Notes: generated by a model not told the origin, from the sequence alone. Positions 8,504 to 17,385 are shown, counted from the first letter of the stretch. The stretch is 64,000 bases of DNA from Comamonas testosteroni TK102 (GCF_000739375.1 NZ_CP006704.1:3906001-3970000), one strand, 5' to 3'. A program made the numbers and translations.

Positions 8504-9307
8504 TCAGAGGCCATTGGCGGTCATGATGCGCCGGGCAGTGTCGCCTTGCATAAAGGCCTGAAACCGGCTCTGCGACTCGGTAAGTGCACGATCCCTGACG
8601 GTGCCGAGCGATATTTCTATGGGGTCGTAGCAACTCTGGGGCAGTTCGAGCATGGGGCCTGCGCGACCGGCAAGCGCCAACGCCTCGGTCTTGTTCACAA
8701 ACCCTGCATCGACCTCGCCGGAGCTTAAGTAGCTCCCCACCTGAGGCACACCTTCAACCTCGAGCAGCTTGGACGACAGCGCATCGGCGAGGTGAAGTCG
8801 CTTCACGCAAGCATCGGCTGCGCCGCCAAATACCGTCCGGGTGCGATGAGGAAGTGCAACCCGGCCGAAGGCTGCGTCTTTCAGATCCTCAGGGCTGCTT
8901 AGCGACTTGCCCTTGCGGGCCACCAGAACCAGCCGGCCTGTCCCGAGACGGTCGAAGCGGCTGAAAAGTCCGGTGGGCTCCAGCAGACTCTTGTCACCAA
9001 TCAGAAAGGCGACTTCCCGGTTCTGCCGAGCCTGGGTCTCGATCTGCTTGATATGCCCGAAGGCAGCCTGCGCTTCAACTCCCGTTTGCTTGCGAAACGC
9101 CTCAATCAGTTCAAGCACCGGCTTGCGATAGCCTCCCATCGCGGCAACCAGTACGGTCTCGGCGGCCCTTGCGGGCGTGCTGGCAAGCAGCGTGGCCACG
9201 CAGGCCAGCCCCAGAAGGTTGCGAGCGAAGACGCGTCGCGAAAAATGGAGCCCTCGATTTCGATTCAGATCAAGGGGGCCGGCGTTATCGGTAATAGCAA
9301 TCGACAT
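8504..9307 (-). CDS. modA: Molybdate-binding periplasmic protein ModA
   Basis: Substrate-binding protein that captures molybdate (or tungstate) for ModB; 267 residues. The N-terminus has SRRVFARNLLGLA followed by a hydrophobic stretch and an ARA-A cleavage site, which looks like a twin-arginine signal peptide. The mature part has the two-lobe ModA pattern: AAMGGYRKPVLELIEAFRK, GHIKQIETQ, and a late Val/Gly-rich strand with DAGFVNKTEAL. First gene of a modA-modB pair. A ModE-type operator lies 43 bases upstream of the ATG, so repression by ModE is likely. The start is the only ATG that includes the twin-arginine motif. Confidence 0.92.
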   Translation of the reverse strand: MSIAITDNAGPLDLNRNRGLHFSRRVFARNLLGLACVATLLASTPARAAETVLVAAMGGYRKPVLELIEAFRKQTGVEAQAAFGHIKQIETQARQNREVAFLIGDKSLLEPTGLFSRFDRLGTGRLVLVARKGKSLSSPEDLKDAAFGRVALPHRTRTVFGGAADACVKRLHLADALSSKLLEVEGVPQVGSYLSSGEVDAGFVNKTEALALAGRAGPMLELPQSCYDPIEISLGTVRDRALTESQSRFQAFMQGDTARRIMTANGL

Positions 9308-9349
9308 TCAGAACTTCGGTAGAAGATGGCATCTGTGTTGCAACGCACA

Positions 9350-9373
9350 CGTTATATTCGACGGAATATAACA
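9350..9373. promoter_or_regulatory. ModE-type operator in the modA / trmO divergent promoter
   Basis: CGTTATAT, 8 bases, ATATAACA. It contains a perfect 9-bp inverted repeat (GTTATATTC and GAATATAAC) around 4 bases. The half-site matches the other site at 6193 in 7 of 8 positions, with the same 8-base spacer. It sits between modA (start 9307, minus) and the trmO-like gene (ATG 9398, plus), so it could control both. Confidence 0.8.
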
Positions 9374-9397
9374 CTAGGAAACAAGAGATCACCGCCT

Positions 9398-9880
9398 ATG
9401 ACCGACACCATCACCCTACGCCCCATTGGCATCATCCATAGCCCTTTTCAAAGCACGCAGGGCATGCCGATACAGACCGTGGCGGCGGCCGATGCGGAAG
9501 GCGAGCTGGAGATCCTCGAAGAATTCACCGCAGGATTGCGTGATATCGAAGGCTTTGAATTTCTCATCCTGCTCACCCATCTGCACCAAGCCGTGGAGAA
9601 GCTGGAAGTCGTGCCGTTTATGGATACCGTGAGCCACGGGGTGTTTGCCACGCGCGCTCCGGCCCGGCCCAACCGGATTGGTCTGTCCATCGTGAAGCTG
9701 GTGCACCTGAATGAGCGCATATTGCGCTTTCGCGGCAACGACATGCTGGACGGCACCCCCGTGATAGACATCAAGCCTTACGTTCCCCAGCTGGATGTGC
9801 GCCAGACGGAGCGCATTGGCTGGTTTGGTCATGGCCTGCAACGTCTACCTGCCACGGTCTCGGATGACCGCATGTCCTGA
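9398..9880 (+). CDS. TrmO/TsaA-family SAM-dependent tRNA methyltransferase
   Basis: Belongs to the TsaA/UPF0066 family, whose E. coli member TrmO methylates N6-threonylcarbamoyl-adenosine-37 in tRNA using SAM. Family hallmarks: LRPIGIIHSPF at the start, GFEFLILLTHLH, the SAM-site segment FATRAPARPNRIGLS, and DGTPVIDIKPYVP. The frame is open to 9326, but that would include the ModE operator; the ATG at 9398 gives 160 residues and the canonical start. Single-domain members such as this one lack the C-terminal extension of E. coli TrmO. Its place opposite modA behind a shared operator hints at a molybdenum-linked role, which is inference. Confidence 0.85.
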   Translation: MTDTITLRPIGIIHSPFQSTQGMPIQTVAAADAEGELEILEEFTAGLRDIEGFEFLILLTHLHQAVEKLEVVPFMDTVSHGVFATRAPARPNRIGLSIVKLVHLNERILRFRGNDMLDGTPVIDIKPYVPQLDVRQTERIGWFGHGLQRLPATVSDDRMS

Positions 9881-10189
9881 TCCGGTTGGGAGCCTGCAAT
9901 CCGCTGCTGACTCCCGTCGTGACGCCTAATCTGCCGCGTCGAGGGTCAAGCGATTCGCCGCAGCCGGCGACATTCGGATTCGCTTCTGCAATTCGCTGCG
10001 CCTGGCTGCACGAAACGAACGAGAGCAGCAAGGGGCCGCTGAGGTGGGGCCCTGGCATCTGGGGTCACTCGCAGAGCAATTGGCTCGACTGCGAGAAAAC
10101 ATGAACAGCCCAACGAGCATCAGGATATAGACCCCTGGCGGAGGGGCATTGGCGAATGGGCTGCATCGAGTGCCTGAACCCATGGCAAG
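9881..10189. other. No gene recognised
   Basis: The 3' ends of two convergent genes flank 309 bases with short frames only. No clear terminator hairpin was seen. Confidence 0.4.
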
Positions 10190-11125
10190 TCAGACATTCG
10201 TCGCAGGGACTTCTCTCCCCATCCTCATACGCCCCGCATTCATCAACAACATACCCAGAATGGAAGCCGCGCCGCCCTCCAGCAACGATCTGGTGACGGG
10301 CTCCTGCAGCCAGAGGCTGGACCACAGCATGCCAAACAGTGGCACCAGTGCCATATATGCGGCAGCCACTCCGGCACCCAGCTGTTGTACGCCTTTCAGA
10401 TACCAGACGTTTGCCAGCGCCGTGGCCCCCAGCGCCAGTGCCACCAGGCTGTACCAGGCTGCAGCAGTCGCCTTCAACAGGCCGGCCCATGCAGAGCCCC
10501 CCTCCTGCACGAAACTCGCCACCAACAGCAGCACCGCCCCCATGCAGGCAGTCACCGTTGTCGCGGTGAGCGCATCCACGCTGGTCAGCACGACGCGTCC
10601 AATCAAGGTGTACGCGACCCAGCAAGCAGCGCAGCCCAGCAGCAGCCACTCTCCGGCACCAGAAGAAGACATCAGAGCGGCTGGAGCACCATCACTGAGC
10701 GCATACAAAGTGCCCATCACGGCCAAACCCAGGCCCAGGCACATGACGGTGTTCACGCGTTCACGAAACAGCAGCACCGCAAAAAGCATGGTCAACACCG
10801 GATTAAGCGCCACCACCGTAGCCGCCTTGCCTGCAGGCACTGTCTTGAGTGCCAGCAAAAAGAACACCGAGTAGCCCAGCACCCCTACGGCGCAAGCACA
10901 GGCCAGGCCCGCCCATTGGCTCCCCCCAAGGGTGCGCAATGCACTCATGCGGCCGCTGCGATACAGCCACAACAGCAGCAACAGGCTGGCCAGCCAGAAG
11001 CGCAGGCTGGCTGCAGCCAGCGGGGGCATGGCCTGGGCGACGATGCGCCCCCATGGCCAGGAAGCGCCCCACAGGGCAGCCATGGCAATCAGTCCCATAT
11101 GGGTTGAGGTTCGTGAGGTGTTCAT
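10190..11125 (-). CDS. EamA/DMT-family transporter
   Basis: 311 residues with about ten hydrophobic helices in two homologous halves, typical of drug/metabolite exporters (EamA). It starts MNTSRTSTHMGLIAMAALWGASWPWGRI, with the helix-1 WGxxxxxGR-type pattern of the family. The conserved end of the first EamA repeat is ALKTVPAGKAATVVALNPVLTMLFAVL. The substrate is unknown; relatives export amino acids or metabolites. It is divergent from the LysR gene at 11176 with a 50-base gap, the usual arrangement of a LysR-controlled exporter. Confidence 0.9.
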   Translation of the reverse strand: MNTSRTSTHMGLIAMAALWGASWPWGRIVAQAMPPLAAASLRFWLASLLLLLWLYRSGRMSALRTLGGSQWAGLACACAVGVLGYSVFFLLALKTVPAGKAATVVALNPVLTMLFAVLLFRERVNTVMCLGLGLAVMGTLYALSDGAPAALMSSSGAGEWLLLGCAACWVAYTLIGRVVLTSVDALTATTVTACMGAVLLLVASFVQEGGSAWAGLLKATAAAWYSLVALALGATALANVWYLKGVQQLGAGVAAAYMALVPLFGMLWSSLWLQEPVTRSLLEGGAASILGMLLMNAGRMRMGREVPATNV

Positions 11126-11175
11126 GCCAGCTACTATCTGCTAATCGGAACTCATCGTCGAATGAGCAAAAACTC

Positions 11176-12058
11176 ATGACATTCACGCAACTCGAAGTCT
11201 TTGCCGCACTCGCCCGGATGGGCAGTTTCTCGCGCGCAGCGGCCGTACTCGGTATTTCTCAAAGTGGCGTCAGCCATGCCATCAAACAGCTGGAAACAGC
11301 GCTGGGCGTCACGCTTGTCAAGCGGGAAGGCGCTGCCGCAACATTGACCGAGGTGGGCGCCCGGCTACTGATCCGTGCCAACGACGTCCTCCAGCAGAAA
11401 GAGGCCTTGCAGCAGGAAGCCGATGCAGAAACACGGCATTGCCCGGGGCCGCTTGCGCATTGCGTCCTTTGGTGCCACTTCGTCGCTGCAGCTGCTGCCA
11501 AAGCTACTGGCACGCTTTCAGAATGAGCACCCCTTGGTCGAGGTGCACATTGAGGAAGCCACCGACAGCGTGGTCGTTCAATGGCTGCTGGAGCGGCGCG
11601 TGGAACTGGGCTTTGTCACCTTGCCCGATGAGCGCTTCGACACCCTGACCCTGGCCAAAGACGAACTGGTGGCAGTGATGCCTGCTACGCATTTCCTGGC
11701 GTCCCGATCCGCCATCGGCGCCATGGACCTGCATGGACAGCCCTTTATCCGAACCAGCGCTGGCTCAGGCCCCCACATCGATGCATTTCTGGCCAGCCAC
11801 GGGGCCGAACCCAGAACGCTATTCAGGTTTGAGCAGCTCACCTCCATGATGGGCTTTGTCGCACAAGGCAGTGCCGTCACTATTGCCGCGCGTCTGGCTC
11901 TGCCTGTCCCACCTGCAGGTGTGGTCTATCGCCCGCTGAAGCCTCGTTGCCGCCGTGAAATAGCATTGGCCGCATTGCGCTTTGACAAACTCTCGCCGGC
12001 TGCCCTCGCCTTCGTCGAACTGGCCCGCAAAAGCCGAAGCAGCCTGAAGCTCGAATAG
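11176..12058 (+). pseudogene. LysR-family regulator, frameshifted
   Basis: The ATG at 11176 opens an N-terminal LysR HTH (MTFTQLEVFAALARMGSFSR, then GISQSGVSHAIKQLE). The frame goes wrong near 11430. The rest of the protein continues one frame on: GRLRIASFGATSS, a complete substrate-binding domain, ending at 12058. Removing one A of the AAA at 11429-11431 fuses the two parts into an ordinary LysR protein of about 293 residues. Either a recent one-base insertion or a sequencing error. It likely regulated the divergent DMT transporter at 10190. Confidence 0.8.
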
Positions 12059-12239
12059 TCGTATCCGACCAGGCTTTGCCTGACAGTGGCTGAGCCCGCT
12101 GCGGTCTTGAGCAAGCATGAATCAGCAACGGCTTTGCTGCTCCTCAAATCGCTGCAGGGCTCGTATCGGCGCCTGCCATGGCTTCCCGATCTGCTCACGC
12201 AATCGACAGTCCCGGAATGCCATGGTCGCGGCATGCCCA

Positions 12240-13100
12240 TCAGGCATACTTTTTGGCGCCAGAGACACAGACCACCGCAAGCAAAGTCACGACAAGCATC
12301 GACCAGCTCACGGACTCGTTCAGCAGCAGAGCCGCAAGGCCCAGGCCCATAAAAGGCTGCAGCAGCTGCAGCTGGCCGACTGCCGCTATGCCGCCCTGGG
12401 CCAGGCCGCGATACCAGAACACAAAACCGATAAGCTGACTGAAGAGTGCCACATAGGCAAAGCTGAGCCAAGCGTGCATGCCGACATTCGCCAAGGCCGG
12501 CGGAGTCGTCCACAGCGCAATAGGCAGCATCACAGGCAAGGACAGGATGAGTGCCCAGCTGATGACCTGCCAGCCCCCTAGCTTGCGCGAAAGACGAGCG
12601 CCCTCCGCATAGCCCATGCCGCAAACGACGACGGCGGCGAGCATCAGCAAATCACCGGTGAGGGATGCCTGCGCCCCTCCCATTGCCGCATAACCTGCAA
12701 CCACCGCAGCGCCCGCTGCCGAGAAGACCCAGAACAGCGGCCGAGGACGCTCGCCACCGCGCAGCACGGCAAAGGCCGCGGTACACAGCGGCAACAAGCC
12801 GACAAATACGATGGAGTGCGCCGAAGTCACGTGCTGCAGCGCCAGCGCTGTAAACAATGGAAATCCGACGACCACGCCCGCTGCGGTAATTGCCAGTGAT
12901 GGCAGATCGGCCAACGATGGTCGGCGCTCCCGTTGCAAAAGCAGCAGCAGCCAGGCCAAAAGCGCTGCAACTGCAGCGCGTGCGCATGTCAGAAATGTGG
13001 GATTCAAATCTGCGACGGCCACGCGAGTGGCAGGCAACGATCCGGCAAAGATGGCGACGCCAATCATCCCGTTGACCCATCCGCCAGTACTTTTCTCCAT
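12240..13100 (-). CDS. EamA/DMT-family transporter
   Basis: 286 residues with ten membrane helices in two EamA repeats; GVAIFAGSLPATRVAVADL opens the first and LLQPFMGLGLAALLLNESVS closes the second. The ATG at 13100 has AGGAG six bases upstream. It follows the MocR regulator on the same strand after 114 bases, and a perfect inverted repeat lies in that gap. Probable metabolite exporter controlled by the MocR protein; the substrate is unknown. Confidence 0.9.
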   Translation of the reverse strand: MEKSTGGWVNGMIGVAIFAGSLPATRVAVADLNPTFLTCARAAVAALLAWLLLLLQRERRPSLADLPSLAITAAGVVVGFPLFTALALQHVTSAHSIVFVGLLPLCTAAFAVLRGGERPRPLFWVFSAAGAAVVAGYAAMGGAQASLTGDLLMLAAVVVCGMGYAEGARLSRKLGGWQVISWALILSLPVMLPIALWTTPPALANVGMHAWLSFAYVALFSQLIGFVFWYRGLAQGGIAAVGQLQLLQPFMGLGLAALLLNESVSWSMLVVTLLAVVCVSGAKKYA

Positions 13101-13166
13101 TCAAGGCTCCTCAATCGAGCCTTGAGTACATCATGATGCCTGTGCGTCAACCATGCACAAAACAGC

Positions 13167-13184
13167 ACAGTTTAAAGAAACTGT
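13167..13184. promoter_or_regulatory. Inverted repeat upstream of the DMT transporter
   Basis: ACAGTTT, 4 bases, AAACTGT: a perfect 7-bp inverted repeat in an AT-rich gap, 67 bases upstream of the transporter start. Possible MocR operator or promoter element. Confidence 0.4.
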
Positions 13185-13214
13185 ATTCAATAAAAACCAG
13201 TACAGAACGTAAGC

Positions 13215-14621
13215 CTAGTCCTGAATCCGGCCCAGAGCCGGGCGCTTCAATGCTCGAGCCAGGACGGAAAAAACACGCTCGTCGGAGCACTGTGAAACGT
13301 TGAAGCGCAGAAAATCTCCGGCCGACTGGGACTGGCTAAAGGAATTGCCTGGTGCAAGCACCACGCCCTCGTGAAGACAGGTGCGCGCAAGCGCTGCGGC
13401 ATCGATGCCTTGCGGCAGCCGGCACCAAAGAAACATGCCTGCCTGCGGTATCAGGGCGGGCCTGACCCCCATCTTCTGCAAACGACCGGCCACCTTTTCC
13501 ATCTCCTGCGACAGCCGCTGACGCACGGTTTCCATGTGCTTTCTGTAACCGCCATCCGTCAGCGTCTTCAGAATAAGTGCCTCCGCCAAACGGCCTCCAC
13601 CGAAGCTCGTGGCAATTTTGAGGTCGACCAGCGCATCAATCCACTCGGGCCTGGCAGCCACGAATCCGCAACGTATGGATGCCGACACCGTCTTTGAAAA
13701 GCTGCCGATGTGGATGACGCGTGCAAGCCCGTCAAATGCAGCCAGTCTGGGCGCGTGGGTGCTCTCGAAATCCGCGAAGATGTCGTCCTCCACGATCACC
13801 AGCTCGGAGCTGTCAACGAGCTTGAGGAGTCTGTGGGCAACGAGTGGAGACAGGGCTGCTCCCGTCGGGTTGTGAATCCCCGAATTGGTGATGTATAGCC
13901 TCGGTGAATGCTCTTGAAGAGCCTTTTCGAACAAGGGCAGATCCGGCCCCTGGGCCGTGTAGGGCACTCCAATCGCCTGGACCTGATGGGCTTTGAGCAG
14001 GGCATGGAAATTGAAATAGCAGGGATCATCAACCAGAACCTTGTCCCCGGGCTTCAGCAGAAAACGGAAAATCAAGTCGATTGCTTGCGTTCCTGATTCC
14101 GTCAGCATCACCTGCTCGGGTGACGCATCGATACCCGTGGCAGCCATGCGACGGACCAGAAGCTGGCGCAAGGCCGGGTTCCCGAGAGGTGTCGAATATT
14201 CCGTCAGCTCCGACAGCGAGCCTCGCGCCTGTGCCCGCAGTGCTCGCCTCAGTCCGTCCTCGAACATCCATGTGGGCGGCAGCCAGCCACAACCGGGCCG
14301 CAGCGATGCAGGGTCGCTCTCCAACGACTGACGCGACACCCACAAGGGGTCGACAACACGGTCGAGCCTGGGCCCCAACTTCATCAAGGCAAGCGGCGCC
14401 ACGGGCCCGTTGACATAGAAACCGGCACCGGGGCGCGATACGACAGTGCCTTCTGCCGCCAGTCGCTCATACGCTTCCACCACGGTGGAAACCGACATTT
14501 TCAGCAGTCGGGCCTGCTGCCGGATCGAGGGCAGCCGCGTTCCGGGCAAGATGCTTCGAGAAGCAATGCCCGCCCGAATATGCGACATGACCTGGTTGAT
14601 GAGAGTACCGCTGCGCGCCAT
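13215..14621 (-). CDS. MocR-type regulator: GntR HTH fused to an aminotransferase domain
   Basis: PLP-dependent regulator of the PdxR/MocR class. Residues 1-70 are a GntR winged HTH (LPGTRLPSIRQQARLLKMSV, then TVVEAYERLAAEGTV). Residues about 110-460 are an aminotransferase type I fold with the PLP lysine in HIGSFSKTVSASIRCGFVA and the LVDDPCYFNFHALL and NSGIHNPTGAAL segments. The frame opens at 14732; the ATG at 14621 (MARSGTLINQVMSHIRAG) is where GntR proteins of this type begin and gives 468 residues. It probably controls the DMT gene that follows. Confidence 0.9.
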   Translation of the reverse strand: MARSGTLINQVMSHIRAGIASRSILPGTRLPSIRQQARLLKMSVSTVVEAYERLAAEGTVVSRPGAGFYVNGPVAPLALMKLGPRLDRVVDPLWVSRQSLESDPASLRPGCGWLPPTWMFEDGLRRALRAQARGSLSELTEYSTPLGNPALRQLLVRRMAATGIDASPEQVMLTESGTQAIDLIFRFLLKPGDKVLVDDPCYFNFHALLKAHQVQAIGVPYTAQGPDLPLFEKALQEHSPRLYITNSGIHNPTGAALSPLVAHRLLKLVDSSELVIVEDDIFADFESTHAPRLAAFDGLARVIHIGSFSKTVSASIRCGFVAARPEWIDALVDLKIATSFGGGRLAEALILKTLTDGGYRKHMETVRQRLSQEMEKVAGRLQKMGVRPALIPQAGMFLWCRLPQGIDAAALARTCLHEGVVLAPGNSFSQSQSAGDFLRFNVSQCSDERVFSVLARALKRPALGRIQD

Positions 14622-14646
14622 CAGAATGTCCACCGTGTTGGCAAGC

Positions 14647-14666
14647 ACTCCACTACAGTGTGGAGT
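14647..14666. promoter_or_regulatory. Inverted repeat upstream of the MocR regulator
   Basis: ACTCCAC, 6 bases, GTGGAGT: a perfect 7-bp inverted repeat 26 bases before the chosen start. Its position suits autoregulation. Its sequence differs from the repeat at 13167, so the two are unlikely to be bound by the same protein. Confidence 0.4.
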
Positions 14667-15103
14667 AATTGTGATTGATTGTGCCCCATGACTTGCCTGC
14701 AGAACCTCCAGACTCCCGCAAGGACAACGCACCCACTTTGCCGAAAGCGATGGGGCTATCCGGCAGGAGCCGACTCAAGGCAGGCTCTGCACCTGTTCGT
14801 CACCCATAGATTGGCAGTGCGGGACGCCAGTCATTTGCCACGCCTGTGCCTGCCAGAAGATCACCGAACAATTGGTTCACGAGCCGGAGCAAAGACCTGC
14901 CTGATGCACAAGGCGCAGGCCATGCACCGAATGCCAACAAAGCGCTCTCGACATTGGAAGTATCAAGCGTTGTCAACGCCATCCAACTGCTCTTTGCCGC
15001 CACCGGAAATCCACCTGCGAACGGCAGCCTTGAAGCAGTAGGCAGCGGTCAAGTCGCCCGCTGCGCTCCTCAGGTACCGACACCGCAAGCAGGCCATGCT
15101 AGT
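14667..15103. other. No gene recognised
   Basis: It contains the promoter side of the MocR gene and the 3' side of the Fur-family gene. No convincing open frame in between. Confidence 0.4.
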
Positions 15104-15487
15104 TCAGGCTGCGCAGTCACGGCAACGGCCATACAGCGTGATTTCATGGCTGTCGACCAGAAATCCCGCTGGCGCCAAGCTCGCCAGATTGCCGGGGCAG
15201 GCATGCACATCGAACACCCGCTGGCAGACCGTGCATTGGAAATGATGATGGTGGCCGTGCCCTGCCACCTCATACATGGGGGTGCGCTCGGGCAGGTGCA
15301 CCTCATGAAGGAATCCCTCTTCGGCCATCGCCTTGAGTGCCCGGTACACGGTTGCAATGCCGAGCCCGGGTAAGCTTGCCTGCGCCAACTCCAGCACCTC
15401 CTGTGGCGCAAGCGGCCTGTCGGCCTCTGCCATGGCCTGCTCAATGGCCGCGCGCTGCTTGGTGGATCGTTGCTTGGAGGTGTTCAT
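15104..15487 (-). CDS. Fur-family metalloregulator (Fur/Zur/PerR type)
   Basis: 127 residues with the Fur-family winged HTH at about 10-65 (GLGIATVYRALKAMAEEG is the recognition helix) and a metal-binding dimer domain. The histidine cluster is HGHHHH at 77-82. Two CxxC pairs (Cys85/88 and Cys122/125) form the structural zinc site. The sequence does not decide between Zur, PerR and Fur. It lies 55 bases downstream of the DUF1624 gene on the same strand, and a Fur/Zur-like box lies upstream of that gene, which suggests an autoregulated pair. Confidence 0.88.
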   Translation of the reverse strand: MNTSKQRSTKQRAAIEQAMAEADRPLAPQEVLELAQASLPGLGIATVYRALKAMAEEGFLHEVHLPERTPMYEVAGHGHHHHFQCTVCQRVFDVHACPGNLASLAPAGFLVDSHEITLYGRCRDCAA

Positions 15488-15542
15488 CGTGGCGAGGCGG
15501 GGTCAATAGCGACAGGAGGCCGTATTGTGCCGTGGCTCGATC

Positions 15543-16712
15543 CTAGAGGTACTTGAGCCAGGTAATGTCGCGCCGGCGCTGCTTGAGTGCGGCAAACCAG
15601 CTTGCTGCGGGATACAGAGCCACGGCCAGCAGCGCTGCGATCGCCCACAGCCAAAGCAGGCTGCTCAGTCCGAACAACTGTCCCTGGTTGGCCCCCCAGA
15701 ACGCCACCGCCGCCAGGTACATGAACTTGAGCACGTACAGGTGCAGCACATAAAAGAACATGGGTGCGGCCCCCAAGGTGGCCAGCATTTGCAGCCCGGT
15801 GCGGCCTGCGGCGTTCTCGAAGGCGCATAGCAGCAGCAAGCCGATACCGAGCGTCAACATCAGGAACAACAGCGAGGGCGGATACTTGGTGACGTTGAAC
15901 CAGGACATCAGTGTCTGCAGCGCATTCGTACCGGCCAGCCAGGGCGCATCACCATAGACATTGAGCGTGCGCAGCATCGCAAAGCCCAGCAGGGAGGCAA
16001 TGCCTGCCATCAGCAGACAACGGCTGCGCTGCGCCGAATCACAGGCTTTGCCAAACCACGGACCGATGCCGTAGCCCAGAGCAATCACGCCGATCCAGGG
16101 CAGCAGAGGATAGGACGTGCGCAGTTGCACTCCAGCCAGCTCCAGCCAGCCACGGTCATGCAGGATCGCCCAGGGCATATGCATCACGTGGCCCGCAGGA
16201 AAATGCAGACCATCGAGCAGGTTGTGCCCCGCAATCAGCACCAGCCCCAGCAGCAGCAATGCCTTGCGTGGCAGCCATACCAGCACCGACAGGGCCAGCA
16301 TGGAGAGACCGATCGCCCAGATCACCTGCAGAAAGATCTTGGCGGGAGGAAATTGGAAGGTCCAGGCAAAGTTGACGACCGTCACCTCCAGCAGCACCAA
16401 GAACAGGCCGCGCCGCCACAAAAAGCCGGATGCGGTGCGCGCCTGAGCAGCCCCGGCATGCCGGCTGGCATACAGATACGCCCCCAGGCCCGTCAAAAAC
16501 ACGAATACCGGCGCACACAAATGGGCCAGCATGCGCGGGAAAAACAGGCCGGGCGGAGTGTCAGCCACGACCATGGGGTCGGGAACCTGCAGATGCAGAT
16601 AAAAGGTTTCACGGACATGGTCGAGCAACATGAACAGCATGACCAGACCACGCAGCGCATCGATCGATTGCAGACGGCCAGCACTTGCTGATGGAGAAGA
16701 CAGAGAGGACAA
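15543..16712 (-). CDS. DUF1624 / acyltransferase-like multispanning membrane protein
   Basis: 389 residues with about ten membrane helices. The first helix carries the motif RLQSIDALRGLVMLFMLLDH of DUF1624 (heparan-alpha-glucosaminide N-acetyltransferase-like) proteins, with the conserved DH pair after it. Relatives are thought to move acyl groups across the membrane; no substrate can be assigned. The start is a TTG at 16712 without a clear ribosome site; no better start lies before helix 1. Upstream is a Fur/Zur-like operator, downstream the Fur-family regulator. Confidence 0.85.
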   Translation of the reverse strand: MSSLSSPSASAGRLQSIDALRGLVMLFMLLDHVRETFYLHLQVPDPMVVADTPPGLFFPRMLAHLCAPVFVFLTGLGAYLYASRHAGAAQARTASGFLWRRGLFLVLLEVTVVNFAWTFQFPPAKIFLQVIWAIGLSMLALSVLVWLPRKALLLLGLVLIAGHNLLDGLHFPAGHVMHMPWAILHDRGWLELAGVQLRTSYPLLPWIGVIALGYGIGPWFGKACDSAQRSRCLLMAGIASLLGFAMLRTLNVYGDAPWLAGTNALQTLMSWFNVTKYPPSLLFLMLTLGIGLLLLCAFENAAGRTGLQMLATLGAAPMFFYVLHLYVLKFMYLAAVAFWGANQGQLFGLSSLLWLWAIAALLAVALYPAASWFAALKQRRRDITWLKYL

Positions 16713-16733
16713 GTTGTTGGCTTTATTGATATC

Positions 16734-16757
16734 GAATTATCAATATCATAACAATTC
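16734..16757. promoter_or_regulatory. Fur/Zur-like operator upstream of the DUF1624 gene
   Basis: An imperfect 24-bp palindrome (GAATT at one end, AATTC at the other) with 16 of 24 positions symmetric and AT-rich GATA-type half-sites. It starts 22 bases upstream of the DUF1624 start. It overlaps a TTGATA / TATCAA inverted repeat at 16726-16743. The match to known Fur or Zur boxes is only approximate. Confidence 0.45.
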
Positions 16758-16860
16758 ATACCCGGTGTCTGGCGCAGACATGCTCGATTTCACCTCCGCT
16801 TCCAATGCGCAGGTCGAGGACCCGGTCGACAGCCCGAGCCTTGGACAGCTCTTCCAAGCT

Positions 16861-17385
16861 TCACATGAGACGCTGCATATGAACGGTCTGCCATAGCGGG
16901 TCTTCTTCGCGCTCGATCACCGCAAAGCCCTGTCTTTGCCAGAACTCAAGAGCTCCCTGCAGGAATGGATGGGTGTGCAGATAAAGCACTTGCACCTGCT
17001 GGGCCAGAGCATGGCGCATCAGCACATCCAGCATCGCCTGCCCCACGCCTGAGCGCCGGAATTGCGGCGCGACAAACAGGCGCACGACCTCGACCACCTT
17101 CTGCGGTCCGAAATCCAGTTGCGCAAATCTGCCGTCATAGTCCCGGCAGGCAATCGTGGCCTGCATGCTTTGGTCAGCATCGAGAGCCGCCAGCATGCAG
17201 CCGCTGCCCGACAGATAGGTCTCTTCGAAATGGCGAAGATCCTCGGGAATTTCCAGTGAAGCGATGCGCCCTCCGAACATGGAAACACGTGCGCTTTGCA
17301 GAAAGCTGTGAACCTGATGCAATTCACGAACGCGCTGGATGGAAACGTCTTGCAAGCGGGGCATGGAGAGGCAATCCGAGCTCAT
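16861..17385 (-). CDS. GNAT-family N-acetyltransferase
   Basis: 174 residues. The acetyl-CoA-binding motif A of the GNAT fold is clear: VVRLFVAPQFRRSGVGQAML. The later strands LYLHTHPFLQGALEFWQRQGF are typical of the C-terminal half. It acetylates a small molecule or a protein; the substrate is unknown. Either the ATG at 17385 or the one seven codons on could be the start. It is divergent from the cobalamin-riboswitch operon. Confidence 0.87.
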   Translation of the reverse strand: MSSDCLSMPRLQDVSIQRVRELHQVHSFLQSARVSMFGGRIASLEIPEDLRHFEETYLSGSGCMLAALDADQSMQATIACRDYDGRFAQLDFGPQKVVEVVRLFVAPQFRRSGVGQAMLDVLMRHALAQQVQVLYLHTHPFLQGALEFWQRQGFAVIEREEDPLWQTVHMQRLM

